The position numbers and the translations under genes were made by a program. From Odiellus spinosus (Eukaryota > Arthropoda > Arachnida > Opiliones > Phalangiidae), in assembly GCA_963920705.1 (NCBI GenBank), contig CAWUCO010000291.1:1178001-1242000 (forward strand): a stretch of DNA of 64,000 bases. Reading direction: 5' to 3'. A model generated the notes under the pieces. The model had not been told where the DNA came from. It was given only the letters and a program-made list of their open reading frames with translations, and did no database searches. Positions within the stretch are counted from its first letter, which is position 1; every line of letters begins with the position of its first letter. Below are positions 1-13,168 of this stretch, in pieces.

Positions 1-475
1 CTTAGCTTGGGAAATTTGTGAATCTCTACTAGGGAAATTTGTGGATCTATACTTGGGAAATTTGTGGATCTATACTTGGTAAATATATGGATCTATGCTT
101 GGAAAGTTTTTGGATCTTTACTTGGGAAATTTGTGGATATATTCTTGGGAAATTTGTGGATATATTCTTGGGAAGTTTGTGAATATATTCTTGGGAAATT
201 TGTGGATATTCTTGGGTATTTTGTGGATCTTAACTTGGGAAATTTGTAGATCTATACTTGTTAAATTTGTGGATCTATACTTGTGATATTTGTGGATCTA
301 TACTTGGGAAATTTGTGGATCTATACATGTTAAATTTGAGGATCTATGCTTGGGAAATTTGTGGATCTATACTTGGGAAGTTTGTGGATCTATACATGTT
401 AAATTTGAGGATCTATACTTTGGAAATCTGTGGATCTATACTTGGTAAATAAGGATCTATACTTGGGAAATTTTT
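1..475 (+). repeat. Left-edge satellite segment, family A
   Basis: Diverged 23-bp monomers, mostly of the TATACTTGGGAAATTT kind, with several TACATGTTAAATTTGAGG variants near 325-410. It lies before the first AGATATATTCTTGGCAATTT marker at 476. Around 130-220 there is a run of GGATATATTC variants that I did not find in this density elsewhere, so this may be the end of another higher-order unit lying mainly outside the window. No gene is present. Confidence 0.8.
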
Positions 476-2925
476 AGATATATTCTTGGCAATTTGTCGA
501 TCTATGCTTGGGAAATTTGTGGATCTATACTTGAGAAAAGTGTGGATTTATACTTGGATATTTGTGGATCTATACTTGGGAAATTTTTGGATATATACTT
601 GGGAAATTAGTGGATGTATGCTTGGGAAATTCGTGGATCTACACTTGGGAAATTTTGAGATATATTCTTGGTAATTTGTGGATCTACACTTGGTAAATTT
701 TTGGATCTATGCTTGAGAAAAATGTGGATCTATACTTCGTTAATTTGTGGATCTATGCTTGGGAAATTTGTGGATCTATGCTTGGCAAATTTGTGGATCT
801 ATACTTGGGAAATTTGAGAATGTATGCTGGGGAAATTTGTGGATCTATGCTTGGGAAATTTGTGGATCTATGCTTGTGAAATTTGTGGATCTATGCTTGG
901 GAAATTTGTGGATCTATGCTTGGGAAATTTGTGGATCTATACTTCGTTAATTTGTGGATCTATGCTTGGGAAATTTGTGGATCTATGCTTGGGAAATTAG
1001 TGGAACTATACTTGGGAAATTTGTGGATCTATACTTGGGAAATAAGTGGATCTATACATGTTAAATTTGAGGATCTATGCTTGGGAAATGTGTGGATATA
1101 TGCTTGGGACATTTTTGGATCTATACTTGGTAAATATGTGGATCTATACTTGGGAAATCTGTGGATCTATACTTGGTAAATATGTGGATCTATACCAGAG
1201 AAATTTTTAGATATATTCTTGGCAATTTGTCGATCTATGCTTGGAAAATTTGTGGATCTATGCTTGGGAATTTTGTGGATCTATACTTGAGAAAAGTGTG
1301 GATTTATGCTTGGATATTTGTGGATCTATTATTGGGATATTTTTAGATATATACTTGGGAAATTAGTGGATGTATGCTTGGGAAATTTGTGGATCTACAC
1401 TTGGGAAATTTTGAGATATATTCTTGGTAATTTGTGGATCTACACTTTTTAAATTTTTGGATCTATGCTTGAGAAAAATGTGGATCTGTACTTCGTTAAT
1501 TTGTGGATCTATGCTTGGGAAATTTGTGGATTATTGCTTGGCAAATTTGTGGATCTATACTTGGGAAATTTGAGGATGTATGCTGGGGAAATTTGTGGAT
1601 CTATGCTTGGGAAATTTGTGGATCTATGCTTGTGAAATTTGTGGATCTATGCTTGGGAAATTTGTGGATCTATGCTTGGAAAATTTGTGGATCTATGCTT
1701 GGAAATTTGTGGATCTATACTTCGTTAATTTGTGGATCTATGCTTGGGAAATTTGTGGATCTATGCTTGGGAAATTAGTGGATCTATACATGGTAAATTT
1801 GAGGATCTATGCTTGGGAAATTTGTGGAACTATACTTGGGAAATTTGTGGAACTATACTTGGGAAATTTGTGGATCTATACTTGGGAAATAAGTGGATCT
1901 ATACATGTTAAATTTGAGGATCTATGCTTGGGAAATGTGTGGATATATGCTTGGGACATTTTTGGATCTATACTTGGTAAATATGTGGATCTATACTTGG
2001 GAAATCTGTGGATCTATACTTGGTAAATATGTGGATCTATACTAGAGAAATTTTTAGATATATTCTTGGCAATTTGTCGATCTATGCTTGGAAAATTTGT
2101 GGATCTATGCTTGGGAATTTTGTGGATCTATACTTGAGAAAAGTGTGGATTTATGCTTGGATATTTGTGGATCTATGCTTGGGAAATTTTTGGATATATA
2201 CTTGGGAAATTAGTGGATGTATGCTTGGGAAATTTGTGGATCTACACTTGGGAAATTTTGAGATATATTCTTGGTAATTTGTGGATCTACACTTGGTAAA
2301 TTTTTGGATCTATGCTTGAGAAAATGTGGATCTATACTTCGTTAATTTGTGGATCTATGCTTGGGAAATTTGTGGATCTATGCTTGGCAAATTTGTGGAT
2401 CTATACTTGGGAAATTTGAGGATGTATGCTGGGGAAATTTGTGGATCTATGCTTGGGAAATTTGTGGATCTATGCTTGTGAAATTTGTGGATCTATGCTT
2501 GGGAAATTTGTGGATCTATGCTTGGGAAATTTGTGGATCTATGCTTGGGAAATTTGTGGATCTATACTTCGTTAATTTGTGGATCTATGCTTGGGAAATT
2601 TGTGGATCTATGCTTGGGAAATTAGTGGATCTATACATGGAAAATTTGAGGATCTATGCTTGGGAAATTTGTGGAACTATACTTGGGAAATTTGTGGAAC
2701 TATACTTGGGAAATTTGTGGAACTATACTTGGGAAATTTGTGGATCTATACTTGGGAAATAAGTGGATCTATACATGCTAAATTTGAGGATCTATACTTG
2801 GGAAATTTGTGGATATATGCTTGGGACATTTTTGGATCTATACTTGGTAAATATGTTGATCTATACTTGGGAAATCTGTGGATCTATACTTGGAAAATAT
2901 GTGGATCTATACTAGGGAAATTTTT
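476..2925 (+). repeat. Family A higher-order repeat, three units of 0.73-0.87 kb
   Basis: The marker AGATATATTCTTGGCAATTT starts at 476, 1209, 2056 and 2926, giving units of 733, 847 and 870 bp. The differences are close to multiples of 23. Each unit carries the same order of rare monomers: the GTCGATC variant, CTTGAGAAAAGTGTGG (near 530, 1288, 2131), GAGATATATTCTTGG (near 657, 1411, 2250), a CTTCGTTAATTT variant, GATGTATGCTGGGG, then the ATAAGTGG and TACATGTTAAATTTGAGG pair. The fixed order of variants marks a true higher-order repeat, not a simple run of monomers. The span from about 1,015 is present again from 11,281. Confidence 0.88.
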
Positions 2926-5900
2926 AGATATATTCTTGGCAATTTGTCGATCTATGCTTGGAAAATTTGTGGATCTATGCTTGGGAAATTTGTGGATCTA
3001 TACTTGAGAAAAGTGTGGATTTATACTTGGATATTTGTGGATCTATACTTGGGAAATTTTTGGATATATACTTGGGAAATTAGTGGATGTATGCTTGGGA
3101 AATTTGTGGATCTACACTTGGGAAATTTTGAGATATATTCTTGGTAATTTGTGGATCTACACTTGGTAAATTTTTGGATCTATGCTTAAGAAAAATGTGG
3201 ATCTATACTTCGTTAATTTGTGGATCTATGCTTGGGAAATTTGTGGATCTATGCTTGGCAAATTTGTGGATCTATACTTGGGAAATTTGAGGATGTATGC
3301 TGGGGAAATTTGTGGATCTATGCTTGTGAAATTTTTGGATCTATGCTTGGGAAATTTGTGGATCTATGCTTGGGAAATTTGTGGATCTATGCTTGGGAAA
3401 TTTGTGGATCTATGCTTCGTTAATTTGTGGATCTAAGCTTGGGAAATTTGTGGATCTATGCTTGGGAAATTAGTGGATCTGTACATGGTAAATTTGAGGA
3501 TCTATGCTTGGGAAATTTGTGGATCTATGCTTTAGAAATTAGTGGATCTATACATGTTAAATTTGAGGATCTATTCTGGGGAAATTTGTGGATCTATGCT
3601 TGGGAAATTAGTGGATCTGTACATTTTAAATTTGAGGATCTATGCTTGGGAAATTTGTGGATCTATATTTGGTAAATTTGTGGATCTATACTTGGTAAAT
3701 TTGTGGATCTATGCTTTAGAAATTAGTGGATCTATACATGTTAAATTTGAGGATCTATTCTGGGGAAATTTGTGGATCTATGCTTGGGAAATTTGTGGTT
3801 CTATGCTTGAGAAATTTGTGGATCTTTGCTTGGGAAATTTGTGGATCTATGCTTGGGAAATTTTTGGATCTATGCTTATTAAATATGTGGATCCATACTT
3901 GGTAAATTTGTCGATCTATGCTTGGAAAATTTGGGGATCTATGCTTGAGAAAAATGTGGATCTATACTTAGAAATTTGTGGATATATACTTGGAAAAATT
4001 TGTGGATCTATACTTGGAACATTTTTGGATATATACTTCGTAAATTTGTGGATCTATGCTTGGGAAATTTGTGGATCTATACTTCGTTAATTTGTGGATC
4101 TATGCTTGGGAGATTTATGGATCTATGCTTGGGAAATTTTTGGATCTATGCATGGGGAATTTGTGGATCTATACTTGGTAAATTTGTGGATCTATGCTTG
4201 GGAAATTTGTGGATCTATACATGTTAAATTTGAGGATCTATGCTTGGGAAATTAGTGGATCTATACTTGGTAAATTTGTGGATCTACGCTTGGAAAATTT
4301 GTGGATCTATACTTGGGAAATTTGTGGAACTATACTTGGGAAATTTGTGGAACTATACTTGGGAAATTTGTGGATCTATACTTGGGAAATAAGTGGATCT
4401 ATACATGTTAAATTTGAGGATCTTTGCTTGGCAAATTTGTGGATATATGCTCGGGAAATTTTTGGATCTATACTTGGGAAATCTGTGGATCTATACTTCG
4501 TAAATATGTGGATCTATACTTGGGAAATTTTTAGATATATTCTTGGCAATTTGTCGATCTATGCTTGGAAAATTTGTGGATCTATGCTTGGGAAATTATT
4601 GGATTTAGCCTGGGATATTTGTGGAACTAAACTTGGGAAATTTGTGGAACTATACTTGGGAAATTTGTGGATCTATACTTGGGAAATAAGTGGATCTATA
4701 CATGGTAAATATGTGGATCTATACTTGGAAATTTTTAGATATATTCTTGGCAATTTGTCGATGTATGCTTGGAAAATTTGTGGATCTATGCTTGGGAAAT
4801 TTGTGGATCTATGCTTGGGAAATTTGTGGATCTATACTTGAGAAAAGTGTGGATTTATACTTGGATATTTGTGGATCTATACTTGGGAAATTAGTGGATG
4901 TATGCTTGGGAAATTTGTGGATCTACACTTGGGAAATTTTGAGATATATTCTTGGTAATTTGTGGATCTATACTTGGTAAATTTTTGGATCTATGCTTGA
5001 GAAAAATATGGATCTATGCTTGGGAAAAATGTGGATCTATACTTGGATATTTGTGGATCTATACTTGGGAAATTATTGGATTTTGCCTGGGATATTTGTG
5101 AATCTATACTTGGGAAATTTGTGGATCTATACTTGGGAAATTAGTGGATATATACATGGTAAATTTGAGGATCTAGCTTGGGAAATTTGTGGATCTATGC
5201 TTGGAAAATTTGTGGATCTATACTTGGGAAATTTGAGGATCTATGCTGGGGAAATTTGTGGATCTATGCTTGGGAAATTTGTGGATCTATGCTTGGGAAA
5301 TTTGTGGATCTAGGCTTGGGAAATTTGTGGATCTATGCTTTAGAAATTTGTGGATCTATACTTCGTTAATTTGTGGATCTATGCTTGGGAAATTAGTGGA
5401 TCTATACATGGTAAATTTGAGGATCTATGCTTGGGAAATTTCTGGATCTATACTTGGGAAATTAGTGGATCTATACATGGTAAATTTGAGGATCTATGCT
5501 TGGGAAATTTGTGGATCTATACTTGGTAAATTTGTGGATCTATACTTGGAACATTTGTGGATATATACTTCGTAAAATTGTGGATCTATGCTTGGGAAAT
5601 TTGTGGATCTATGCTTGGGAAATTTGTGGATCTATACTTCGTTAATTTGTGGATCTATGCTTGGGAAATTTGTTGATCTATGCATGGGGAATTTGTGGAT
5701 CTATACTTGGTAAATTTGTGAATCTATGCTTGGGAAATTTGTGGATCTATACTTGGGAAATTTGTGGAACTATACTTGGGAAATTTGTGGATCTATACTT
5801 GGGAAATTGGTGGATCTATACATGTTAAATTTGAGGATCTATGCTTGGGAAATTAGTGGATCTATACTTGGTAAATTTGTGGATCAACGCTTGGAAAATT

Positions 5901-6040
5901 TGTGGATCTATACTTGGGAAATTTGTGGAACTATCTTTGGAAATTTGTGGATATATGCTTGGGAAATTTTTGGATCTATACTTGGGAAATCTGTGGATCT
6001 ATACTTGGTAAATATGTTTATCTATACTTGGGAAATTTTT
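2926..6040 (+). repeat. 3.1-kb family A duplication unit, copy 1
   Basis: From the marker at 2926 to the same marker at 6041 the period is 3,115 bp. Distinctive internal monomers recur in copies 2 and 3. They include the GGGGATC variant near 3,930, GGATCCATAC near 3,890, the ATTGGATTTAGCCTGGG monomer near 4,600 and ATTGGATTTTGCCTGGG near 5,080. A second, 0.2-kb-spaced pair of AGATATATTCTTGG markers lies near 4,533 and 4,735. All of it is satellite, with no gene. Confidence 0.87.
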
Positions 6041-9000
6041 AGATATATTCTTGGCAATTTGTCGATCTATGCTTGGAAAATTTGTGGATCTATGCTCGGG
6101 AAATTTGTGGATCTATACTTGAGAAAAGTGTGGATTTATACTTGGATATTTGTGGATCTATACTTGGGAAATTTTTGGATATATACTTGGGAAATTAGTG
6201 GATGTATGCTTGGGAAATTTGTGGATCTACACTTGGGAAATTTTGAGATATATTCTTGGTAATTTGTGGATCTACACTTGGTAAATTTTTGGATCTATGC
6301 TTAAGAAAAATGTGGATCTATACTTCGTTAATTTGTGGATCTATGCTTGGGAAATTTGTGGATCTATGCTTGGCAAATTTGTGGATCTATACTTGGGAAA
6401 TTTGAGGATGTATGCTGGGGAAATTTGTGGATCTATGCTTGTGAAATTTGTGGATCTATGCTTGTGAAATTTGTGGATCTATGCTTGGGAAATTTGTGGA
6501 TCTATGCTTGGGAAATTTGTGGATCTATGCTTCGTTAATTTGTGGATCTAAGCTTGGGAAATTTGTGGATCTATGCTTGGGAAATTAGTGGATCTGTACA
6601 TGGTAAATTTGAGGATCTATTCTGGGGAAATTTGTGGATCTATGCTTGGGAAATTAGTGGATCTGTACATGGTAAATTTGAGGATCTATGCTTGGGAAAT
6701 TTGTGGATCTATATTTGGTAAATTTGTGGATCTATACTTGGTAAATTTGTGGATCTATGCTTTAGAAATTAGTGGATCTATACATGTTAAATTTGAGGAT
6801 CTATTCTGGGGAAATTTGTGGATCTATGCTTGGGAAATTTGTGGTTCTATGCTTGAGAAATTTGTGGATCTTTGCTTGGGAAATTTGTGGATCTATGCTT
6901 GGGAAATTTTTGGATCTATGCTTATTAAATATGTGGATCCATACTTGGTAAATTAGTCGATCTATGCTTGGAAAATTTGGGGATCTATGCTTGAGAAAAA
7001 TGTGGATCTATACTTAGAAATTTGTGGATATATACTTGGAAAAATTTGTGGATCTATACTTGGAACATTTTTGGATATATACTTCGTAAATTTGTGGATC
7101 TATGCTTGGGAAATTTGTGGATATATACTTCGTTAATTTGTGGATCTATGCTTGGGAGATTTATGGATCTATGCTTGGGAAATTTTTGGATCTATGCATG
7201 GGGAATTTGTGGATCTATACTTGGTAAATTTGTGGATCTATGCTTGGGAAATTTGTGGATCTATACTTGGGAAATTTGTGGATCTATACTTGGGAAATTA
7301 GTGGATCTATACATGTTAAATTTGAGGATCTATGCTTGGGAAATTAGTGGATCTATACTTGGTAAATTTGTGGATCTACGCTTGGAAAATTTGTGGATCT
7401 ATACTTGGGAAATTTGTGGAACTATACTTGGGAAATTTGTGGATCTATACTTGGGAAATAAGTGGATCTATACATGTTAAATTTGAGGACCTTTGCTTGG
7501 AAAATTTGTGGATATATGCTCGGGAAATTTTTGGATCTATACTTGGGAAATCTGTGGATCTATACTTGGGAAATCTGTGGATCTATACTTCGTAAATATG
7601 TGGATCTATACTTGGGAAATTTTTAGATATATTCTTGGCAATTTGTCGATCTATGCTTGGAAAATTTGTGGATCTATGCTTGGGAAATTATTGGATTTTG
7701 CCTGGGATATTTGTGGAACTAAACTTGGGAAATTTGTGGAATTATACTTGGGAAATTTGTGGATCTATACTTGGGAAATAAGTGGATCTATACATGGTAA
7801 ATATGTGGATCTATACTTGGAAATTTTTAGATATATTCTTGGCAATTTGTCGATGTATGCTTGGAAAATTTGTGGATCTATGCTTGGGAAATTTGTGGAT
7901 CTATGCTTGGGAAATTTGTGGATCTATACTTGAGAAAAGTGTGGATTTATACTTGGATATTTGTGGATCTATACTTGGGAAATTAGTGGATGTATGCTTG
8001 GGAAATTTGTGGATCTACACTTGGGAAATTTTGAGATATATTCTTGGTAATTTGTGGATCTATACTTGGTAAATTTTTGGATCTATGCTTGAGAAATATA
8101 TGGATCTATGCTTGGGAAAAATGTGGATCTATACTTGGATATTTGTGGATCTATACTTGGGAAATTATTGGATTTTGCCTGGGATATTTGTGAATCTATA
8201 CTTGGGAAATTTGTGGATCTATACTTGGGAAATTAGTGGATATATACATGGTAAATTTGAGGATCTAGCTTGGGAAATTTGTGGATCTATGCTTGGAAAA
8301 TTTGTGGATCTATACTTGGGAAATTTGAGGATCTATGCTGGGGAAATTTGTGGATCTATGCTTGGGAAATTTGTGGATCTATGCTTGGGAAATTTGTGGA
8401 TCTAGGCTTGGGAAATTTGTGGATCTATGCTTTAGAAATTTGTGGATCTATACTTCGTTAATTTGTGGATCTATGCTTGGGAAATTAGTGGATCTATACA
8501 TGGTAAATTTGAGGATCTATGCTTGGGAAATTTCTGGATCTATACTTGGGAAATTAGTGGATCTATACATGGTAAATTTGAGGATCTATGCTTGGGAAAT
8601 TTGTGGATCTATACTTGGTAAATTTGTGGATCTATACTTGGAACATTTGTGGATATATACTTCGTAAATTTGTGGATCTATGCTTGGGAAATTTGTGGAT
8701 CTATACTTCGTTAATTTGTGGATCTATGCTTTGGAAATTTGTTGATCTATGCATGGGGAATTTGTGGATCTATACTTCGTAAATTTGTGAATCTATGCTT
8801 GGGAAATTTGTGGATCTATACTTGGGAAATTTGTGGAACTATACTTGGGAAATTTGTGGATCTATACTTGGGAAATTGGTGGATCTATACATGTTAAATT
8901 TGAGGATCTATGCTTGGGAAATTAGTGGATCTATACTTGGTAAATTTGTGGATCAACGCTTGGAAAATTTGTGGATCTATACTTGGGAAATTTGTGGAAC

Positions 9001-9109
9001 TATCTTTGGAAATTTGTGGATATATGCTTGGGAAATTTTTGGATCTATACTTGGGAAATCTGTGGATCTATACTTGGTAAATATGTTTATCTATACTTGG
9101 GAAATTTTT
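6041..9109 (+). repeat. 3.1-kb family A duplication unit, copy 2
   Basis: Tandem copy of the preceding unit, 3,069 bp long. Matching markers lie at offsets of 3,115, then 3,046, then 3,092, then 3,069 bp as monomers are gained or lost. Examples are the GCCTGGG monomers near 7,697 and 8,178, and the GTCGATGTATGC variant near 7,850 matching the one near 4,758. Compared with copy 1 it has one extra CTTGGGAAATCTGTGG monomer near 7,560, and GAGAAATATATGG where copy 1 reads GAGAAAAATATGG. Confidence 0.87.
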
Positions 9110-10147
9110 AGATATATTCTTGGCAATTTGTCGATCTATGCTTGGAAAATTTGTGGATCTATGCTCGGGAAATTTGTGGATCTATACTTGAGAAATTAGT
9201 GGATGTATGCTTGGGAAATTTGTGGATCTACGCTTGGGAAATTTTGAGATATATTCTTGGTAATTTGTGGATCTATACTTGGGAAATTTGAGGATCTATG
9301 CTGCGGAAATTTGTGGATCTATGCTTGGCAAAATTGGTGGATCTATGCTTGGGAAATTTGTGGATCTATGCTTGGGAAATTTGTGGATCTATGCTTTAGA
9401 AATTTGTGGATCTATGCTTGGGTAATTTGTGGATCTATGCTTGGGAAATTTGTGGATCTATGCTTGGGAAATTAGTGGATCTATACATGGTAAATTTGAG
9501 GATCTATGCTTGGGAAATTTGTGGATCTATACTTGGTAAATTTGTGGATCTATGCTTGGGAAATTTATGGATCTATGCTTGGAAAATTTGTGGATCTATA
9601 CTTGGGAAATTTGAGGATCTATGCTGCGGAAATTTGTGGATCTATGCTTGGGAAATTTTTGGATCTATGCTTGGGAAGTTTGTGGATCTATGCTTGGGAA
9701 ATTTGTGGATCTATGCTTTAGAAATTTGTGGATCTATGCTTTAGAAATTTGTGGATCTATACTTCGTTAATTTGTGGATCTTTGCTTGGGAAATTTGTGG
9801 ATCTATGCTTGGGAAATTAGTGGATCTATACATGGTAAATTTGAGGATCTATGCTTGGGAAATTTGTGGATCTATGCTTGGAAAATTTGTGGATCTATGC
9901 TTAGAAAATTTGTGGATCTATACTTTGGAAATTTGAGGATCTATGCTGCGGAAATTTGTGGATCTATGCTTGGGAAATTTGTGGATCTATGCTTGGGAAA
10001 TTTGTGGATCTATGCTTGGGAAATTTGTGGATCTATGCTTGGGTAATTTGTGGATCTATGCTTGGGAAATTTGTGGATCTATGCTTGGGAAATTAGTGGA
10101 TCTATACATGGTAAATTTGAGGATCTATGCTTGGGAAATTTGTGGAT
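9110..10147 (+). repeat. A-to-B transition segment, first copy
   Basis: Begins with family A markers (AGATATATTCTTGG at 9,110; GAGATATATTCTTGG near 9,246) and passes into family B monomers, with the first ATGCTGCGGAAATTT variants near 9,299, 9,620 and 9,950. At about 9,187 the text CTTGAGAAATTAGTGG fuses the start of the CTTGAGAAAAGTGTGG monomer to a later one, a deletion of about three monomers relative to copy 1 near 6,117. The whole segment recurs at 16,261-17,275 with the same fusion. Confidence 0.85.
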
Positions 10148-11280
10148 ATATGCTTGGGAAATTTTTGGATCTATACTTGGTAAATATGTGGATCTATACT
10201 TGGGAAATCTGTGGATCTATACTTGGGAAATTTTTAGATATATTCTTGGCAATTTGTCGATCTATGCTTGGGAAATTTGTGGATCTATACTTGAGAAAAG
10301 TGTGGATCTATACTTGGATATTTGTGGATCTATACTTGGGAAATTTTTGGATCTATACTTGGGAAATTATTGGATTTTGCCTGGGATATTTGTGAATCTA
10401 TGCTTGGGAAATTTGTGGATCTATACTTGGGAAATTAGTGGATCTATATATGGTAAATTTGAGGATCAATGCTTGGGAAATTTGTGGATCTATGCTTGGA
10501 AAATTTGTGGATCTATGCTTGGGAAATTTGTGGATCTATGCTTGGGAAGTTTGTGGATCTATGCTTGGGAAATTTGTGGATCTATACTTTAAAAATTTGT
10601 GGATCTATACTTCGTTAATTTGTGGATCTATGCTTGGGAAATTTGTGGATCTATGCTTGGGAAATTAGTGGATCTATACTTGGTAAATTTGTGGATCTAT
10701 GCTTGGGAAATTTGTGGATCTATGCTTGGAAAATTTGTGGATCTATACTTGGGAAATTTGAGGATCTATGCTGCGGAAATTTGTGGATCTATGCTTGGAA
10801 AATTTGTGGATCTATACTTGGGAAATTTGAGGATCTATGCTGCGGAAATTTGTGGATCTATGCTTGGGAAATTTGTGGATCTATGCTTGGGAAATTTGTG
10901 GATCTATGCTTGGGACGTTTGTGGATCTATGCTTGGGAAGTTTGTGGATCTATGCTTTGGAAATTTGTGGATCTATGCTTTAGAAATTTGTGGATCTATA
11001 CATGTTAAATTTGAGGAACTATGCTTGGGAAATTAGTGGATCTATACTTGGTAAATTTGTGGATCTACGCTTGGAAAATTTGTGGATCTATACTTGGGAA
11101 ATTTGTGGAACTATGCTTGGTAAATTTGTGGAACTATACTTGGGAAATTTGTGGATCTATACTTGGGAAATAAGTGGATCTATACATGTTAAATTTGAGG
11201 ATCTATGCTTGGGAAATTTGTGGATATATGCTTGGGAAATTTTTGGATCTATACTTGGTAAATATGTGGATCTATACTTG
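10148..11280 (+). repeat. Mixed A/B satellite segment between large copies
   Basis: About 10,148-10,400 is family A (CTTGAGAAAAGTGTGG near 10,292, the GCCTGGG monomer near 10,379). About 10,400-10,990 is family B, with two ATGCTGCGGAAATTT variants near 10,780 and 10,840. About 10,990-11,280 is family A with TACATGTTAAATTTGAGG. The segment breaks the homology between 9,110-10,147 and 16,261-17,275, which ends at about 10,147/17,275. It contains only satellite monomers. Confidence 0.75.
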
Positions 11281-13168
11281 GGAAATTTGTGGATCTATAC
11301 TTGGGAAATAAGTGGATCTATACATGTTAAATTTGAGGATCTATGCTTGGGAAATGTGTGGATATATGCTTGGGACATTTTTGGATCTATACTTGGTAAA
11401 TATGTGGATCTATACTTGGGAAATCTGTGGATCTATACTTGGTAAATATGTGGATCTATACCAGAGAAATTTTTAGATATATTCTTGGCAATTTGTCGAT
11501 CTATGCTTGGAAAATTTGTGGATCTATGCTTGGGAATTTTGTGGATCTATATTTGAGAAAAGTGTGGATTTATGCTTGGATATTTGTGGATCTATTATTG
11601 GGAAATTTTTAGATATATACTTGGGAAATTAGTGGATGTATGCTTGGGAAATTTGTGGATCTACACTTGGGAAATTTTGAGATATATTCTTGGTAATTTG
11701 TGGATCTACACTTTTTAAATTTTTGGATCTATGCTTGAGAAAAATGTGGATCTATACTTCGTTAATTTGTGGATCTATGCTTGGGAAATTTGTGGATTAT
11801 TGCTTGGCAAATTTGTGGATCTATACTTGGGAAATTTGAGGATGTATGCTGTGGAAATTTGTGGATCTATGCTTGGGAAATTTGTGGATCTATGCTTGTG
11901 AAATTTGTGGATCTATGCTTGGGAAATTTGTGGATCTATGCTTGGAAAATTTGTGGATCTATGCTTGGAAATTTGTGGATCTATACTTCGTTAATTTGTG
12001 GATCTATGCTTGGGAAATTTGTGGATCTATGCTTGGGAAATTAGTGGATCTATACATGGTAAATTTGAGGATCTATGCTTGGGAAATTTGTGGAACTATA
12101 CTTGGGAAATTTGTGGAACTATACTTGGGAAATTTATGGATCTATACTTGGGAAATAAGTGGATCTATACATGTTAAATTTGAGGATCTATGCTTGGGAA
12201 ATGTGTGGATATATGCTTGGGACATTTTTGGATCTATACTTGGTAAATATGTGGATCTATACTTGGGAAATCTGTGGATCTATTCTTGGTAAATATGTGG
12301 ATCTATACTAGAGAAATTTTTAGATATATTCTTGGCAATTTGTCGATCTATGCTTGGAAAATTTGTGGATCTATGCTTGGGAATTTTGTGGATCTATACT
12401 TGAGAAAAGTGTGGATTTATGCTTGGATATTTGTGGATCTATACTTGGGAAATTTTTGGATATATACTTGGGAAATTAGTGGATGTATGCTTGGGAAATT
12501 TGTGGATCTACACTTGGGAAATTTTGAGATATATTCTTGGTAATTTGTGGATCTACACTTGGTAAATTTTTGGATCTATGCTTGAGAAAATGTGGATCTA
12601 TACTTCGTTAATTTGTGGATCTATGCTTGGGAAATTTGTGGATCTATACTTGGGAAATTTGAGGATGTATGCTGGGGAAAGTTGTGGATCTATGCTTGGG
12701 AAATTTGTGGATCTATGCTTGTGAAATTTGTGGATCTATGCTTGGGAAATTTGTGGATCTATGCTTGGGAAATTTGTGGATCTATGCTTGGGAAATTTGT
12801 GGATCTATACTTCGTTAATTTGTGGATCTATGCTTGGGAAATTTGTGGATCTATGCTTGGGAAATTAGTGAATCTATACATGGTAAATTTGAGGATCTAT
12901 GCTTGGGAAATTCGTGGAACTATACTTGGGAAATTTGTGGAACTATACTTGGGAAATTTGTGGAACTATACTTGGGAAATTTGTGGATCTATACTTGGGA
13001 AATAAGTGGATCTATACATGCTAAATTTGAGGATCTATACTTGGGAAATTTGTGGATATATGCTTGGGACATTTTTGGATCTATACTTGGTAAATATGTT
13101 GATCTATACTTGGGAAATCTGTGGATCTATACTTGGAAAATATGTGGATCTATACTAGGGAAATTTTT
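11281..13168 (+). repeat. Second copy of family A units from 1,015-2,925
   Basis: Matches the window start at an offset of 10,266 bp, changing to 10,243 bp (one monomer fewer) near 12,640. The strongest marker is the rare CCAGAGAAATTT monomer, at 1195 and again at 11461. The higher-order marker AGATATATTCTTGG at 1209, 2056 and 2926 recurs at 11475, 12322 and 13169. Upstream of about 11,281 the match stops (GTGGATC here, GTGGAAC near 1,008). Confidence 0.88.

Noticed and set aside
4083-4094. CTTCGTTAATTT variant as a CENP-B box (starts like YTTCGTTGGAA)
   Set aside because: The left TTCG matches, but the central A and the right CGGG of the essential core are absent here and at the other copies, so the likeness is probably chance.
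10148-11280. Possible unique or mobile-element insertion between the large family A copies
   Set aside because: Reading through it shows only 22-24-bp monomer variants; it is a change of satellite family, not foreign DNA.
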